Below, piece after piece: positions 8,963 through 17,781 of a DNA stretch of 38,092 bases. Made by a program: the position numbers and the translations under genes. This DNA is from Verrucomicrobiota bacterium (GTDB lineage: Bacteria; Verrucomicrobiota; Verrucomicrobiia; Limisphaerales; BJHT01). The notes below the pieces were generated by a model that did no database searches, was not told where the DNA came from, and saw nothing but the letters and a program-made list of their open reading frames with translations. Each line of letters opens with the position of its first letter. Position 1 is the first letter of the stretch. The stretch is taken from NCBI GenBank assembly GCA_014193395.1, contig BJHT01000030.1:1-38092 (forward strand), in the 5' to 3' direction.

Positions 8963-10681
8963 TTACTTCGGCTTCTGGGTTCCGTTCTTGAGATATTCCT
9001 CGCGAGTGACGATGCCGTCGCGGTTGGTGTCGAATTTCTCGAAGCGTTTCGCGGCGGCTTCAGGATCGGACTGGCGCGAGATGTATTCCTCGCGCGTGAG
9101 CTTTCCGCGCTTGTCCTTGTCGAGCCGGTCAAACTTCGCGGCGCGCTCGGCGAGGATCGGATCGGCGGGCGCGACCGGACTCGCGGGCGTGGGTGCGGAC
9201 GCGGACGGGGTTGCCGTTTTGGATTCGGCGGGCGCGGGAGAAGTTACGCCGGTCGCCTTCTTTTTCGCCTTGTTGGTCTTGTCGCCGCGACCGCTGCCTT
9301 CGCCTTTGTAACCGGCCGCAGGATTAAGACCGGCAAGCGCTTCACCGAGTCGCTTGCGGGCAGCGACGGCGGCCTGGTCGTTGGAATCAGCGGGCACAGC
9401 GATCTCCGCGAACGGCGCGTTCTTCATGTCGAAGAGCTGGCCGGCCTGGTTGAGCTTCCAGCCCGCTTCCCGCACGTAGAAGTTTCCACCGAGCTGGTTG
9501 AAGGCCCACGTGCGGGGGGATTTGGTTTCGCCTTTGATTTGGGGGAACAGGCTCTTGCCGTCGATGATCCGATTTTCCGGAAGGGGCGCTCCGGCAATTT
9601 CAGCGAACGTGGGAAGCAGGTCCGAAGCGTCGGCGAAATTTTCGTTCAACCTGCCCGCGGGGCTGACACCTCGCCAACTGACGATGAACGGGACCAGCCC
9701 GCCGCCTTCTTCCATGTCCCCTTTTTGTCCGATGAGGCGACGACCGCCGATGGTCGCGCGATCGGCGTTCGCCTTTGCGGTGCCGTTGTCACCCATGAAG
9801 AAGATGACGGTGTTGTCGCGCAGTTTGAGGCGCTCCAATTCGGCGAGGAGTTTGCCGACGAGCTTGTCCATGTAGGTGACGTTGTCGTTGTAAACCTGCG
9901 CGTAACGCGCGGCGGCATCGAGGCCGGGCGAAGGCGGGGTGCTGTCGGGCGTGGGCAGGATTTGGGAATGCACATGCGACAGCGAGTAGTAGAGGAAGAA
10001 GGGCTTGTCCTTGTGCTCGTTGATGAACGCCATCGCGTCCTGGTGCATCAGGTCGGGCATGTATTCGTGGTCCGCCATCATCAGCTTTTTCGCGTCGATG
10101 TTGTAGGCGCCGGGGTTGGCGCGGACGCCGCCTTCCCCAAACTTGTCGCCATCGAGTCCATACTTTTTCACCCAGCTCGCGGCGGCGGCCTTGTTCCAAT
10201 AAACCCCGCTGGCCTTGAAACTCATCATGTGATCGAAGCCCCATTGCGCCGCGTCGCCCGCGGGCAGGAGCTGGCCCCACTTGCCGATCATCGCCGTGGT
10301 GTAGCCGGCCTTTTTCAAGACCGTGGGAATCATCACCTCGGCTTTTTCGCCGGTGCGGATGAGCGAGGCGCAGGCGTCCTGTGTCACCGCGCCCGTGCGG
10401 AAAGCGTAGCGTCCGGTGAGAATGAGCGCGCGCGACGGACCGCACAGCGGCGCGGTGTAAAAGTGATTGAAGCGGACGCCGGTCTTGGCGAGCGAATCGA
10501 TGTGCGGAGTCTGGTAGCGATCAGAACCATTCGCACCGATCTCGGCGAACCCGAGGTCATCGGCCAGGATGAAAACGATGTTGGGCTTGGCGGGCGTCGC
10601 AGCGTGGAGCGGAGCCGCCGAGGCCAGCAGAACCGCAGTGAGCAGAGGAAGCGTGCGCTTCACGAGTTGTGGGAGGTTCAT
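8963..10681 (-). CDS. Secreted arylsulfatase-like sulfatase with C-terminal EF-hand tail
   Basis: Start at the ATG at 10681 (MNLPQLVKRTLP), whose first bases overlap the SGNH gene stop as ATGA, implying translational coupling. The 572-aa product has a signal peptide, FILADDLGFAEIG with metal ligands at residues 41-42, the formylglycine motif C80-G-P-S-R, MIGKWGQ and the late metal site FFMGDNGTA. This fits the arylsulfatase A-like group. The tail has a Pro/Ala linker, a degenerate EF loop (DKDKRGKLTREE) and a good one (DTNRDGIVTREE). It is nearly superimposable on the tail of the neighbouring sulfatase, so tail and linker appear to be a shared module. A longer frame upstream is only a shadow of the SGNH gene. 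Confidence 0.93.
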   Translation of the reverse strand: MNLPQLVKRTLPLLTAVLLASAAPLHAATPAKPNIVFILADDLGFAEIGANGSDRYQTPHIDSLAKTGVRFNHFYTAPLCGPSRALILTGRYAFRTGAVTQDACASLIRTGEKAEVMIPTVLKKAGYTTAMIGKWGQLLPAGDAAQWGFDHMMSFKASGVYWNKAAAASWVKKYGLDGDKFGEGGVRANPGAYNIDAKKLMMADHEYMPDLMHQDAMAFINEHKDKPFFLYYSLSHVHSQILPTPDSTPPSPGLDAAARYAQVYNDNVTYMDKLVGKLLAELERLKLRDNTVIFFMGDNGTAKANADRATIGGRRLIGQKGDMEEGGGLVPFIVSWRGVSPAGRLNENFADASDLLPTFAEIAGAPLPENRIIDGKSLFPQIKGETKSPRTWAFNQLGGNFYVREAGWKLNQAGQLFDMKNAPFAEIAVPADSNDQAAVAARKRLGEALAGLNPAAGYKGEGSGRGDKTNKAKKKATGVTSPAPAESKTATPSASAPTPASPVAPADPILAERAAKFDRLDKDKRGKLTREEYISRQSDPEAAAKRFEKFDTNRDGIVTREEYLKNGTQKPK

Positions 10682-11478
10682 ATCTTCAGGAGCTCTTTCA
10701 GCAGCGGCTTCAGCCGCTCGGCATAAACGCCGTAGCCCGACGGCGAAAGGTGAATGTTGTCCGCCGTGAACAGGGTGGCCTTGATGGTGCCGTCGGTATT
10801 GGTGAAGTCGCTCCACAAGTCCAGAACGCGCACCTGCGGGTCGCGGTCGAGCTGCAACGCGTCGAGCGCGACGCTGACGGTGGCCTGCGGGAACTTGTCG
10901 CGCCCATTCGCCACAACCATCTGCACGCCCTTGGCCGCCGCCTCGATGCCGGTCTCGGGCGTGAAGAACATGTTGTTGTTGCCGATCATCACGACGACGA
11001 CGCGCGGCTTCAGTCCCTCGACGCCACCGTGGTCGAGCCGCCAGAGGACGTTCTGCGTCTTGTCGCCGCCGATGCCGAGGTTGATGGCCTTCAGGCCGGC
11101 GAAGCGCTGCTTCCATGCTTCGTTCAACACGCCCTTGTCCAATGGACTGCCCCATTGCTGCGTGATGCTGTCACCGATGAGCAGCACGTCCACGGGGCCG
11201 GCGTTCGCCTTCACGTAGTCCACGAGCTTCGCGTGCGTGTCGAGCCAGCTCGTGCCGCCCCAATGCCCGGCGGACGGAACCTGCGGCCAAAGCGGTGGCA
11301 AATGCTTGTTCGCCTCGCGGCCCGGGCGGCGGGCGTGTTCGGGTTTGTCCACGACATAGGCGCGTTCCTCGGCGGTGAGAGGCCATCCGGTTTTCTGCGG
11401 TTCAGTGGTCGCGTAGGGATAATCCACGGCGTGCGCGGCCAGCGGCGCCAGCAGCAGGGCGGTGAGGAACGACTTCAT
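10678..11478 (-). CDS. Secreted SGNH/GDSL-family hydrolase, single domain
   Basis: Start at the ATG at 11478 (MKSFLTALLLAPLAAHA), giving a signal peptide and 266 aa. After cleavage comes a conserved segment of about 70 residues (EPQKTGWPLTAEERAYVV... WPQVPSAGHWGG) that precedes the SGNH fold in every paralogue here. The SGNH blocks are clear: block I LIGDSIT with the nucleophile Ser, block II GIGGDKTQNVLWRLDHGG, block III IGNNN, and block V DNIHLSPSGY with the Asp-His pair. These enzymes typically remove acetyl or other acyl esters from sugars. It sits 5 nt after the esterase gene and overlaps the following sulfatase start (ATGA), consistent with coupled de-esterification and desulfation. Confidence 0.9.
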   Translation of the reverse strand: MKSFLTALLLAPLAAHAVDYPYATTEPQKTGWPLTAEERAYVVDKPEHARRPGREANKHLPPLWPQVPSAGHWGGTSWLDTHAKLVDYVKANAGPVDVLLIGDSITQQWGSPLDKGVLNEAWKQRFAGLKAINLGIGGDKTQNVLWRLDHGGVEGLKPRVVVVMIGNNNMFFTPETGIEAAAKGVQMVVANGRDKFPQATVSVALDALQLDRDPQVRVLDLWSDFTNTDGTIKATLFTADNIHLSPSGYGVYAERLKPLLKELLKI

Positions 11479-11483
11479 GCTTT

Positions 11484-13237
11484 TCAATTCTTCGGCGCGG
11501 GGGCTTGGCCGGGCAATAGCCAATTAAACTTTGCAAACAGCACCTTGGTGATGTCCGCGCCGGCTTTGGGTTTGAGGTGAATGCCGGCGACTCCTTTCCA
11601 GCTTGCGAGGTGCCTTTGATTGGCGGGGTTGAGGAGCTTGTTCGCGGGGACTGTCATTTCCTGCCAGCGGTCTTCGGCAGCGGTGATCTCGATCTCGGTC
11701 GCAAAGTCACCCGCGGTGAGGATCAGTGTCTGCGGCTGGGTGCAGTAGAATTTGAAAGCGAGCTGCGCCTCGGGCGACGTGGCTCTCCACTCGGCCTTGC
11801 TCGTGAGTTCGGTGCCGGTGCCGAGCTTGTTGTCAGTGCAGCGGAAGCCTTTGATGCCGCCGATGCCTTCGGTCTCCACGACGTTGCTCCAGGCTCCGAG
11901 GCCGCCGTCGCCGGTGTAGAGCGCGGTGACGGTGTCGGTCGCCTTCGCGTTGCCGAGCTTGGCGGGGATGGCGGCGTTGAAGTCGGTGGAGCGCACGACG
12001 GTGGTGTCGTAGATGAGGTTGGCGTAGCCGAAAACGTAGTCGTTCACATTGAGCACAGGCATCTTGGCGATCCAGGTGCTGCCTTGTTTCACGGGCGTGA
12101 GGTCGCGCCAGATGCGGTTCATGCACACGGGTTCCTTCTGCGCGTAATACATCTCCACTTTCTGCAAGCGCTCCGGCGATGCAGGCGTGACGCGCAACTC
12201 CGGCACGCCGTCAGCATCAAGCTTGATCTCGGACTTCGGGTGCGCGGGCCAGAAGATGTCTTTGCCGAGCACATACTTCTCCAGCCACATCTTCGTGTCC
12301 TGATCGAGCTTGTCGGTGTTGTGATGCCCGCGCGCCTGCACGGCGAAGGACCACGGCACGCCGCGCGCAAAGCGTTTGAAACTCTCCAGTCCGCGCTCGC
12401 CGCAGCCGTGGTGATCGTTCGAGCCGTTCAAATACAACGTTGCCGCAGTGACGTAAGGCACGTAGGCCTCCGGGGCCATGGTCGCGAGAAAGAGTTCCTC
12501 GCCCGGAGTCTTCGGCGGCTCGACGTAAGGGACCTTGTACATCCACACCGCGTTGTTCCGCCAATACTCGATCCAGCCGATGCCAAAGTGCGGCACGATG
12601 GCCTTGAGCCGCGGGTCCGTCCCCAGCGCCCACATCAGCGTGCCGCCATACGAATAGCCAATCGCCCCCAAGCGCGTCTTATCCACCTCCGTCTGCTGCT
12701 CCAGATAACTCAGCGCCCGCCGCGCGATCGCGAGCCAGACATAGTCCGCCGACTGCCGCGGATCGGTGATGGATTTGCCATCCAGCGTCCTGTCGTGAAC
12801 CACGCCACCGGACGCGCGGTCGTGATTGGCATAACTGAAGCGGTCCAAATACTCGTGTAATGTTTCCGGTCGCCCGTCTTCCCGCAGTAATCGAACGACA
12901 GACAAGCCCAGCCCTCCTTCACAAACGGCACATTGATGCCGGGCCAGCTCATCCACCCGCGCACATTCAGCAGCCCCGGCGCCTTCGTGACGCCTGCCTT
13001 CACGCTGTATTTGCAGTAAACGCGAACATCCTCCCCCAACACAAAAGCGCTGATGTAGAACTCGCGATGGTAAATCCCGTCCTTGGTTTCCTCCGAAATG
13101 ATCTCCTCCTTGAAATCACCCTTGTTCGGGTCGTAGTCCGCCCACACTTGCATGGGTGAATGCGGCACATCGGCGGCGTTCAATGCAGCCAACGAAGCGA
13201 GTAGAAGGGCGGGAATGAGTGTGAAGGAGTTTTTCAT
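11484..13237 (-). pseudogene. Secreted alpha/beta hydrolase (acetyl-xylan-esterase-like), single -1 frameshift
   Basis: Two overlapping frames make one protein. The upstream part starts at 13237 with a signal peptide (MKNSFTLIPALLLASLAA) and runs to GKTGDRKHYT. The homologous continuation (EYLDRFSYANHDR...) is in another frame. A single base missing near 12855 accounts for the break: 1754 bp plus one gives 585 codons (584 aa). The downstream half has the nucleophile elbow GYSYGG, a possible acid in NGSNDHHG and the His in ARGHHNTD, then a beta-rich C-terminal domain. Family members are large esterases acting on carbohydrate esters. A 5-bp GC hairpin (13241-13253) lies directly before the ATG. 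The frameshift may be genuine decay or a sequencing error; both halves are otherwise well preserved. Confidence 0.8.
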
Positions 13238-13471
13238 GATCCGGCTCTGCCGGGAACTCTTTCAACGTTGCCATTGGCATTGCAATTTAATCCAGCGAAT
13301 GACCGTAGGTGGCCATCACTGCTCAACTCGCGAACCCGTTTTCTGTTGCAGGTTGCATCCGTGTCCGCAGGAAAACCAAAGGATCGAATGCCATGCCCGC
13401 GAGGAGAAATGAGCGCTGAACCCAAACTGTTGCGGAGCCGGAACGACTCTCGATTGGTCAATCGGGGGAAC

Positions 13472-16400
13472 TTACTTCGCATGCATCGCATTCTTCTCGT
13501 TCAGCTCCTCGATGTATCGGAGCAACGACGCGAAATCCGCGACGCTCAAGTTCGCCGCGAGACCTGGCGGCATCAGTGAGACACCCTCTTTGACCTCGCG
13601 CTTGGCGATGTCGGCCTTGTTGAGGGTGATTTCCTGCGCGGCGAGGTTGCGGAAGGTTACGCTGGCCGCGGCCTCCCGCACGACGAAGCCGGTGTGCTCT
13701 TCCTCATTCTTCAGCGTGAAGACGTGCGTGGCGAATCCCTGCGCGATGGTCTTCGCGGGTTCGAGCACGGCCTCGGCGAGTTCGCGGCGCTTGTAGGTCG
13801 CGGCGATGGTGCCGAGGTAGGGGCCTTTCTGTTTTTCCTCGGGCTTCGTCGTGTGGCACGCGACGCAGCCTTGCTGCGTGAAGAGCTGCTCGCCGCGGCG
13901 TGCGTCGCCCTTGAGCTTCACGACTTCGGCGAGCACGCGCTCCGGCGGCAGCGCGCCGACGAGTTGGTCGGGCGGTGTGGCTTGCGTGACCTTCTTCGGG
14001 TCGAGGCGGAGCGTTTTGAAATACGTGTCAGCCAGCCAGTGCGTTTTCTTGTCGGTGCTCGCGAGGAACGGGGCGACGAGCGGCGCGATGTAGGTGCCTT
14101 TGCCGTCGCGCGCGGCGGTCATCATCATGGCCTGGTGCTTCGCGCCCTGCCGCCAGCCCGCGTCGAGCGCGGCGCGGCAGGCGGCGCGCGGCTCGGGAGC
14201 GCCGATGGCGCTGGAGGCGATCTGCATCACGGCTTCCATCGCGATGCGCGCCGTCGCGTCGTCGGCCATGGCGAGTTCGATGAAGAGCGCGTGGTGATTC
14301 TCCAAACGCGGCGCGGCGTGATAGGCCTTGCGCGCGCGATGGATGCCGTCGTGGCAGTTCAAGGTCATCCCCTTGATGATCGAGGCAAACGCGTCGCGGC
14401 TGTCGGTCTTGGTCAACGCCACGATGCCGTCCACGCGCAGCTTCGGCTCGGTGGCCTTGTCGGTGACGACGCGGATGAGCAACGGCAGCGCGGCCGCGGG
14501 GATGTCGTCACTGTCGGCGAGGTTGCGGAAGAGCGGCGGCAGCACGCTCGCGTCCTGCTCGGCGCGGGCGAGGAGCTGGCGCGTGGCGTCCTTGAGGTTG
14601 GCGCGGTTGCGCGCGAGTTCGTTGCCGAGCCATGTGGCGTCCGCGCTGTCGAGCGTGGACATCGTTTTCAAAATCGCGTCGGCAATCTTCTGCGATTCGC
14701 TCCAGGGCTCGGGCTGGTAGTAAGGCCCGCGGTCATCCGGGCGCGTGCCCCAACTGTCGCCCGCCCACTCGCCCTCGGTGTTGTAAAGGCGGCACAGCGC
14801 CGAGAGTAAATCGCGGCGGCGCGGCGCGTCGTTCTCCTTCGCAGCTCGGGCGATGAGTCCGTCAACAACACCCGCTTCGTGCAGGGTCTGCACCGCACGG
14901 ATTGCGCCGGTGCGTTTCGCGGGCGAGGCGGACTTGTCGTCGAGCACAGCGAAGCAGGCGTCGCTGGCGCGGAGTTTCGCCAGCGCACGGAAGGCGGTGT
15001 GTGCGACCACTTCGTCGGAGTCGTCGAGCAGGGGTGCGATGGACGTGCCGAGCTTCGGCTGGCCGAGTCGCGCGATGGCAAAGACCGCCTCGCGCCGGGT
15101 GCGTGCATCGCTCGATTTCAGTCCTGCAAGAACCGGCTCGGCGGGCACACGCGCGGCGAGGCGCTCGTCATCCGCGAGCGCGCGGATGGCCCATGCGGCG
15201 ATGTACGAGTCGGACGCAAGCTGCACGAGAAATGGGAACGCCTTTTCCACGGCAGCCTGCCGCAGCGTGTAGAGCGCGGCCACGCGCGATTCGAGCTGCG
15301 CGCCTTTGTCGCCCGCGATTTTCTCCAACGCACGCAGGGCCGCGTCATCCGCGCCGCGCCGCAGCAGCACGCGCTGCGCTTCGAGCCGCGTGCGGTGGCT
15401 CGGCGAAGTCATCAAGCCTGCCAGCTCCACCGTCGTGGCCTTCGCAAAGTCCGGCAGCTTCGGCGCGATGTGACCCTTCGGGTGCATCCGGAAAATCACG
15501 CCGCACTTGTCGCCCGCGCCGAATCCGCCATTCACCCAGCTCGCGAGGTAGAGATAGCCGCGCGCATCCACATCAACATCGGACGGGCGGAAGGCGTTGT
15601 TGCGAATCTCCTCCGGTTTCAGCTCGGGCTTCAGCATCGCGAGATTCACCGGTGCCGCCGTCTCGGCGAATGTCGCGCCGCTTTGCCGGACCGAGTGCGC
15701 GGCGATGTATTGCCGGCCCCAGTCCACGGTGAAGGGACGGTGATTCCACGCCTCCGGCCAGCCCGGCTCGGAAACCCACGCTGCGCCGCAGCCCGAGCCG
15801 CCGCCGTAATCCGCGAGCGGCTTCACCGCTTCGTCCGTGAAGTTTTTGTAGAGCCGCGGATAGCCGTGGTCCTCGAGTCCGCTGAAATGATGAAAGCGCG
15901 TGTCCCATCCGCCGCCGTCGTTCGTGTTGTCGCGCGCGAAACCGTCGAGCAGCGGGCTGATGGCCGCTTCGAGAATGTTGCGCGTGCCGGCGCTGTAAAT
16001 CTCCAGTCCCGTCCCATCGGTCCGCACGCGCACCACACCACCGCCGCGAAGTTGCAGTGTGCGCCCGTCCGTGCCTTCCGCCTTCATGAAACCGAAATCG
16101 CCGATGGCTGCGTAGAGCCAGCCGTCAATGCCCAGTTCCAGTCCGTTCGATGCGTGGTCGGCACGGCGATCCGCGTAGCCCCAGCCGACATTCTTCACGA
16201 CGACCTTCTGCTCGTCCGCCACGCCGTCTCCGTTTTTGTCAATGAACGCGCTGATGTGCGGCGGGTGCAGCACGAAGACCGTGTCACCATGCGCGACGAG
16301 CCCGCGCGGCGCGTCCACCTTCGCGAAATCGTTCGCAACATCCGCGATGCCGTCGCGGTTCGTGTCGCGCAGCCGCACGATGCGCCCGAGTCCGCGCGTC

Positions 16401-17629
16401 GTGCCCACGCTGCCATTCGGGTCGCTCGACACGAAAAGCGTGCCATCCGGCGCGGCGGAGACGAACACCGGCGAGTTCACCATGGGCGGCGCGGCGAACG
16501 TGGTGAATTCGAACGCCGGATCGAACCGCACATGCTGCAAGACGGTTTTCGCCTGCTCGGAGTCCGCGGGATTTTGTGCGGGTGCCGCTCCCGTTTTCAC
16601 CGGCGCGGCAGGTGCAGCAGGCGCAGCGGGCGCAGGCGCGGGGCCGGAAGGCTTGTCGTCCGCCTGCAAATCCCCGAGCGCATACTGGATGCCCGCGAGG
16701 TAGAATTTCACCATCGCAGGATCGAACGTCACCTCCGCGCGATGGCCGAGCGCGCAGTAAAAGACGCGCCCTTTTCCCCACGCACGAATCCACGCGAGCG
16801 CGTAGTCCTTGTCTGCGCGCACGGCGGCGATGTCCCGCTTCTCGCTGTCCTTCGCTTCCGGTGCGGCGGCGCGCAGCTTCAATCGTTCCTCGGACTTGGC
16901 CACGTCCGGTGAGTTCGGATAATCAATGCTCAGCAGCACGCGCAGCTTGTCGCGGCTGTAGGGTTCCGTGAACGCGTAGATTTCATCCTGAAACGGAAAC
17001 GCCTGCCCGCCGAATGCCGCCGTGAGCGGACTCTGCGCGTCGTCCACCTTGATCTGGATGCGCCCATACGGATGCGTCACAAACTCGCAGCCGAGCATCT
17101 CCTTGCCCTCGGGCCAGTCGTGCCAGTTGTCGCCGGCGCCGTGATTGCCAGCGAAGCCCTTGCCGCTTTTCACGAAGTCCATCAGCGCCGCCTTCACCGG
17201 CTCGGGTGTCTTCATGCGGCAGGTGTTGTTGAAAAAGAGCGCGTCGAAATCCTTCAGCTTCTCCGGCGTGAGGTCGTCGTAACTCTGCGTGAGCGTGACG
17301 GTGAACGCGCCCGTCTTCTGCCCGAGCAGCTCGATGCATTTGTTCCAGTGCGGAATCGAGGCGTGGGGGAATCCATCCGTGCGGTAAAACACGAGCAGCT
17401 TGCGGGGCCTCGCGGGCGCGACCTGCGCCTTGTCCGGCAGCGCCGCGCGGATTTTCTCCACCTCCGACTCCGGCAACTCCGGCCACGGCCGCTCGCCATT
17501 TTTCAAATTGCCGGGAATCTGCGGCACGACCACGGCCTTCGGCAGCGGCGCGGGATTTTGCGCGGCGAGCGGCAGTGATGCGATGAGCAGCGCTGCAGCA
17601 GCGAGGGACAGATCGCGGATGCGCGACAT
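13472..17629 (-). CDS. ThuA / PVC-type membrane-bound dehydrogenase / HEAT / cytochrome c fusion protein
   Basis: I chose the ATG at 17629 (MSRIRDLSLAAAALLIASLP), a compact signal peptide; ATGs at 17653 and 17710 are alternatives. The 1385-aa product has four parts. A ThuA-like domain comes first (about residues 65-330: LVFYRTDGFPHASIPHWNK, GNHGAGDNWHDW). Next is a six-bladed beta-propeller dehydrogenase domain of the PVC quinoprotein type (about 380-750: RDTNRDGIADVANDF, ASNGLELGIDGWLYAAIGDFG). Then alpha-helical HEAT-like repeats (about 770-1200). Last is a class I cytochrome c with CVACH at about 1255-1259 and a likely Met ligand in SLMPPGL. It is predicted to be periplasmic and to oxidise a sugar-like substrate, passing electrons to its own heme; this is inferred from family. 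It diverges from the histidine kinase gene. Confidence 0.92.
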   Translation of the reverse strand: MSRIRDLSLAAAALLIASLPLAAQNPAPLPKAVVVPQIPGNLKNGERPWPELPESEVEKIRAALPDKAQVAPARPRKLLVFYRTDGFPHASIPHWNKCIELLGQKTGAFTVTLTQSYDDLTPEKLKDFDALFFNNTCRMKTPEPVKAALMDFVKSGKGFAGNHGAGDNWHDWPEGKEMLGCEFVTHPYGRIQIKVDDAQSPLTAAFGGQAFPFQDEIYAFTEPYSRDKLRVLLSIDYPNSPDVAKSEERLKLRAAAPEAKDSEKRDIAAVRADKDYALAWIRAWGKGRVFYCALGHRAEVTFDPAMVKFYLAGIQYALGDLQADDKPSGPAPAPAAPAAPAAPVKTGAAPAQNPADSEQAKTVLQHVRFDPAFEFTTFAAPPMVNSPVFVSAAPDGTLFVSSDPNGSVGTTRGLGRIVRLRDTNRDGIADVANDFAKVDAPRGLVAHGDTVFVLHPPHISAFIDKNGDGVADEQKVVVKNVGWGYADRRADHASNGLELGIDGWLYAAIGDFGFMKAEGTDGRTLQLRGGGVVRVRTDGTGLEIYSAGTRNILEAAISPLLDGFARDNTNDGGGWDTRFHHFSGLEDHGYPRLYKNFTDEAVKPLADYGGGSGCGAAWVSEPGWPEAWNHRPFTVDWGRQYIAAHSVRQSGATFAETAAPVNLAMLKPELKPEEIRNNAFRPSDVDVDARGYLYLASWVNGGFGAGDKCGVIFRMHPKGHIAPKLPDFAKATTVELAGLMTSPSHRTRLEAQRVLLRRGADDAALRALEKIAGDKGAQLESRVAALYTLRQAAVEKAFPFLVQLASDSYIAAWAIRALADDERLAARVPAEPVLAGLKSSDARTRREAVFAIARLGQPKLGTSIAPLLDDSDEVVAHTAFRALAKLRASDACFAVLDDKSASPAKRTGAIRAVQTLHEAGVVDGLIARAAKENDAPRRRDLLSALCRLYNTEGEWAGDSWGTRPDDRGPYYQPEPWSESQKIADAILKTMSTLDSADATWLGNELARNRANLKDATRQLLARAEQDASVLPPLFRNLADSDDIPAAALPLLIRVVTDKATEPKLRVDGIVALTKTDSRDAFASIIKGMTLNCHDGIHRARKAYHAAPRLENHHALFIELAMADDATARIAMEAVMQIASSAIGAPEPRAACRAALDAGWRQGAKHQAMMMTAARDGKGTYIAPLVAPFLASTDKKTHWLADTYFKTLRLDPKKVTQATPPDQLVGALPPERVLAEVVKLKGDARRGEQLFTQQGCVACHTTKPEEKQKGPYLGTIAATYKRRELAEAVLEPAKTIAQGFATHVFTLKNEEEHTGFVVREAAASVTFRNLAAQEITLNKADIAKREVKEGVSLMPPGLAANLSVADFASLLRYIEELNEKNAMHAK

Positions 17630-17781
17630 CGGAAGGTAAATGGCAGTATTCATACGAAGCGAGGATGACGCATACCGCTGCCGCGTGCATGTCGGAAGAA
17701 CTACCGACAAGCGTGCGGCCCCATTTCATGGACAGCCGGTGCCAGCACCCGCAAACTCGCCGACGAAATTTCCTGAACCAA

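Noticed and set aside
7108..8991. 627-codon open frame on the plus strand
   Set aside because: Antisense to the first sulfatase, which has full motifs and a signal peptide. Long antisense frames are expected in GC-rich DNA. The same applies to the plus-strand frames at 13694-14809 and 14879-16912.
12840..12870. Programmed ribosomal frameshift in the esterase gene
   Set aside because: No slippery heptamer or stimulatory structure was evident; a missing base explains the break more simply.
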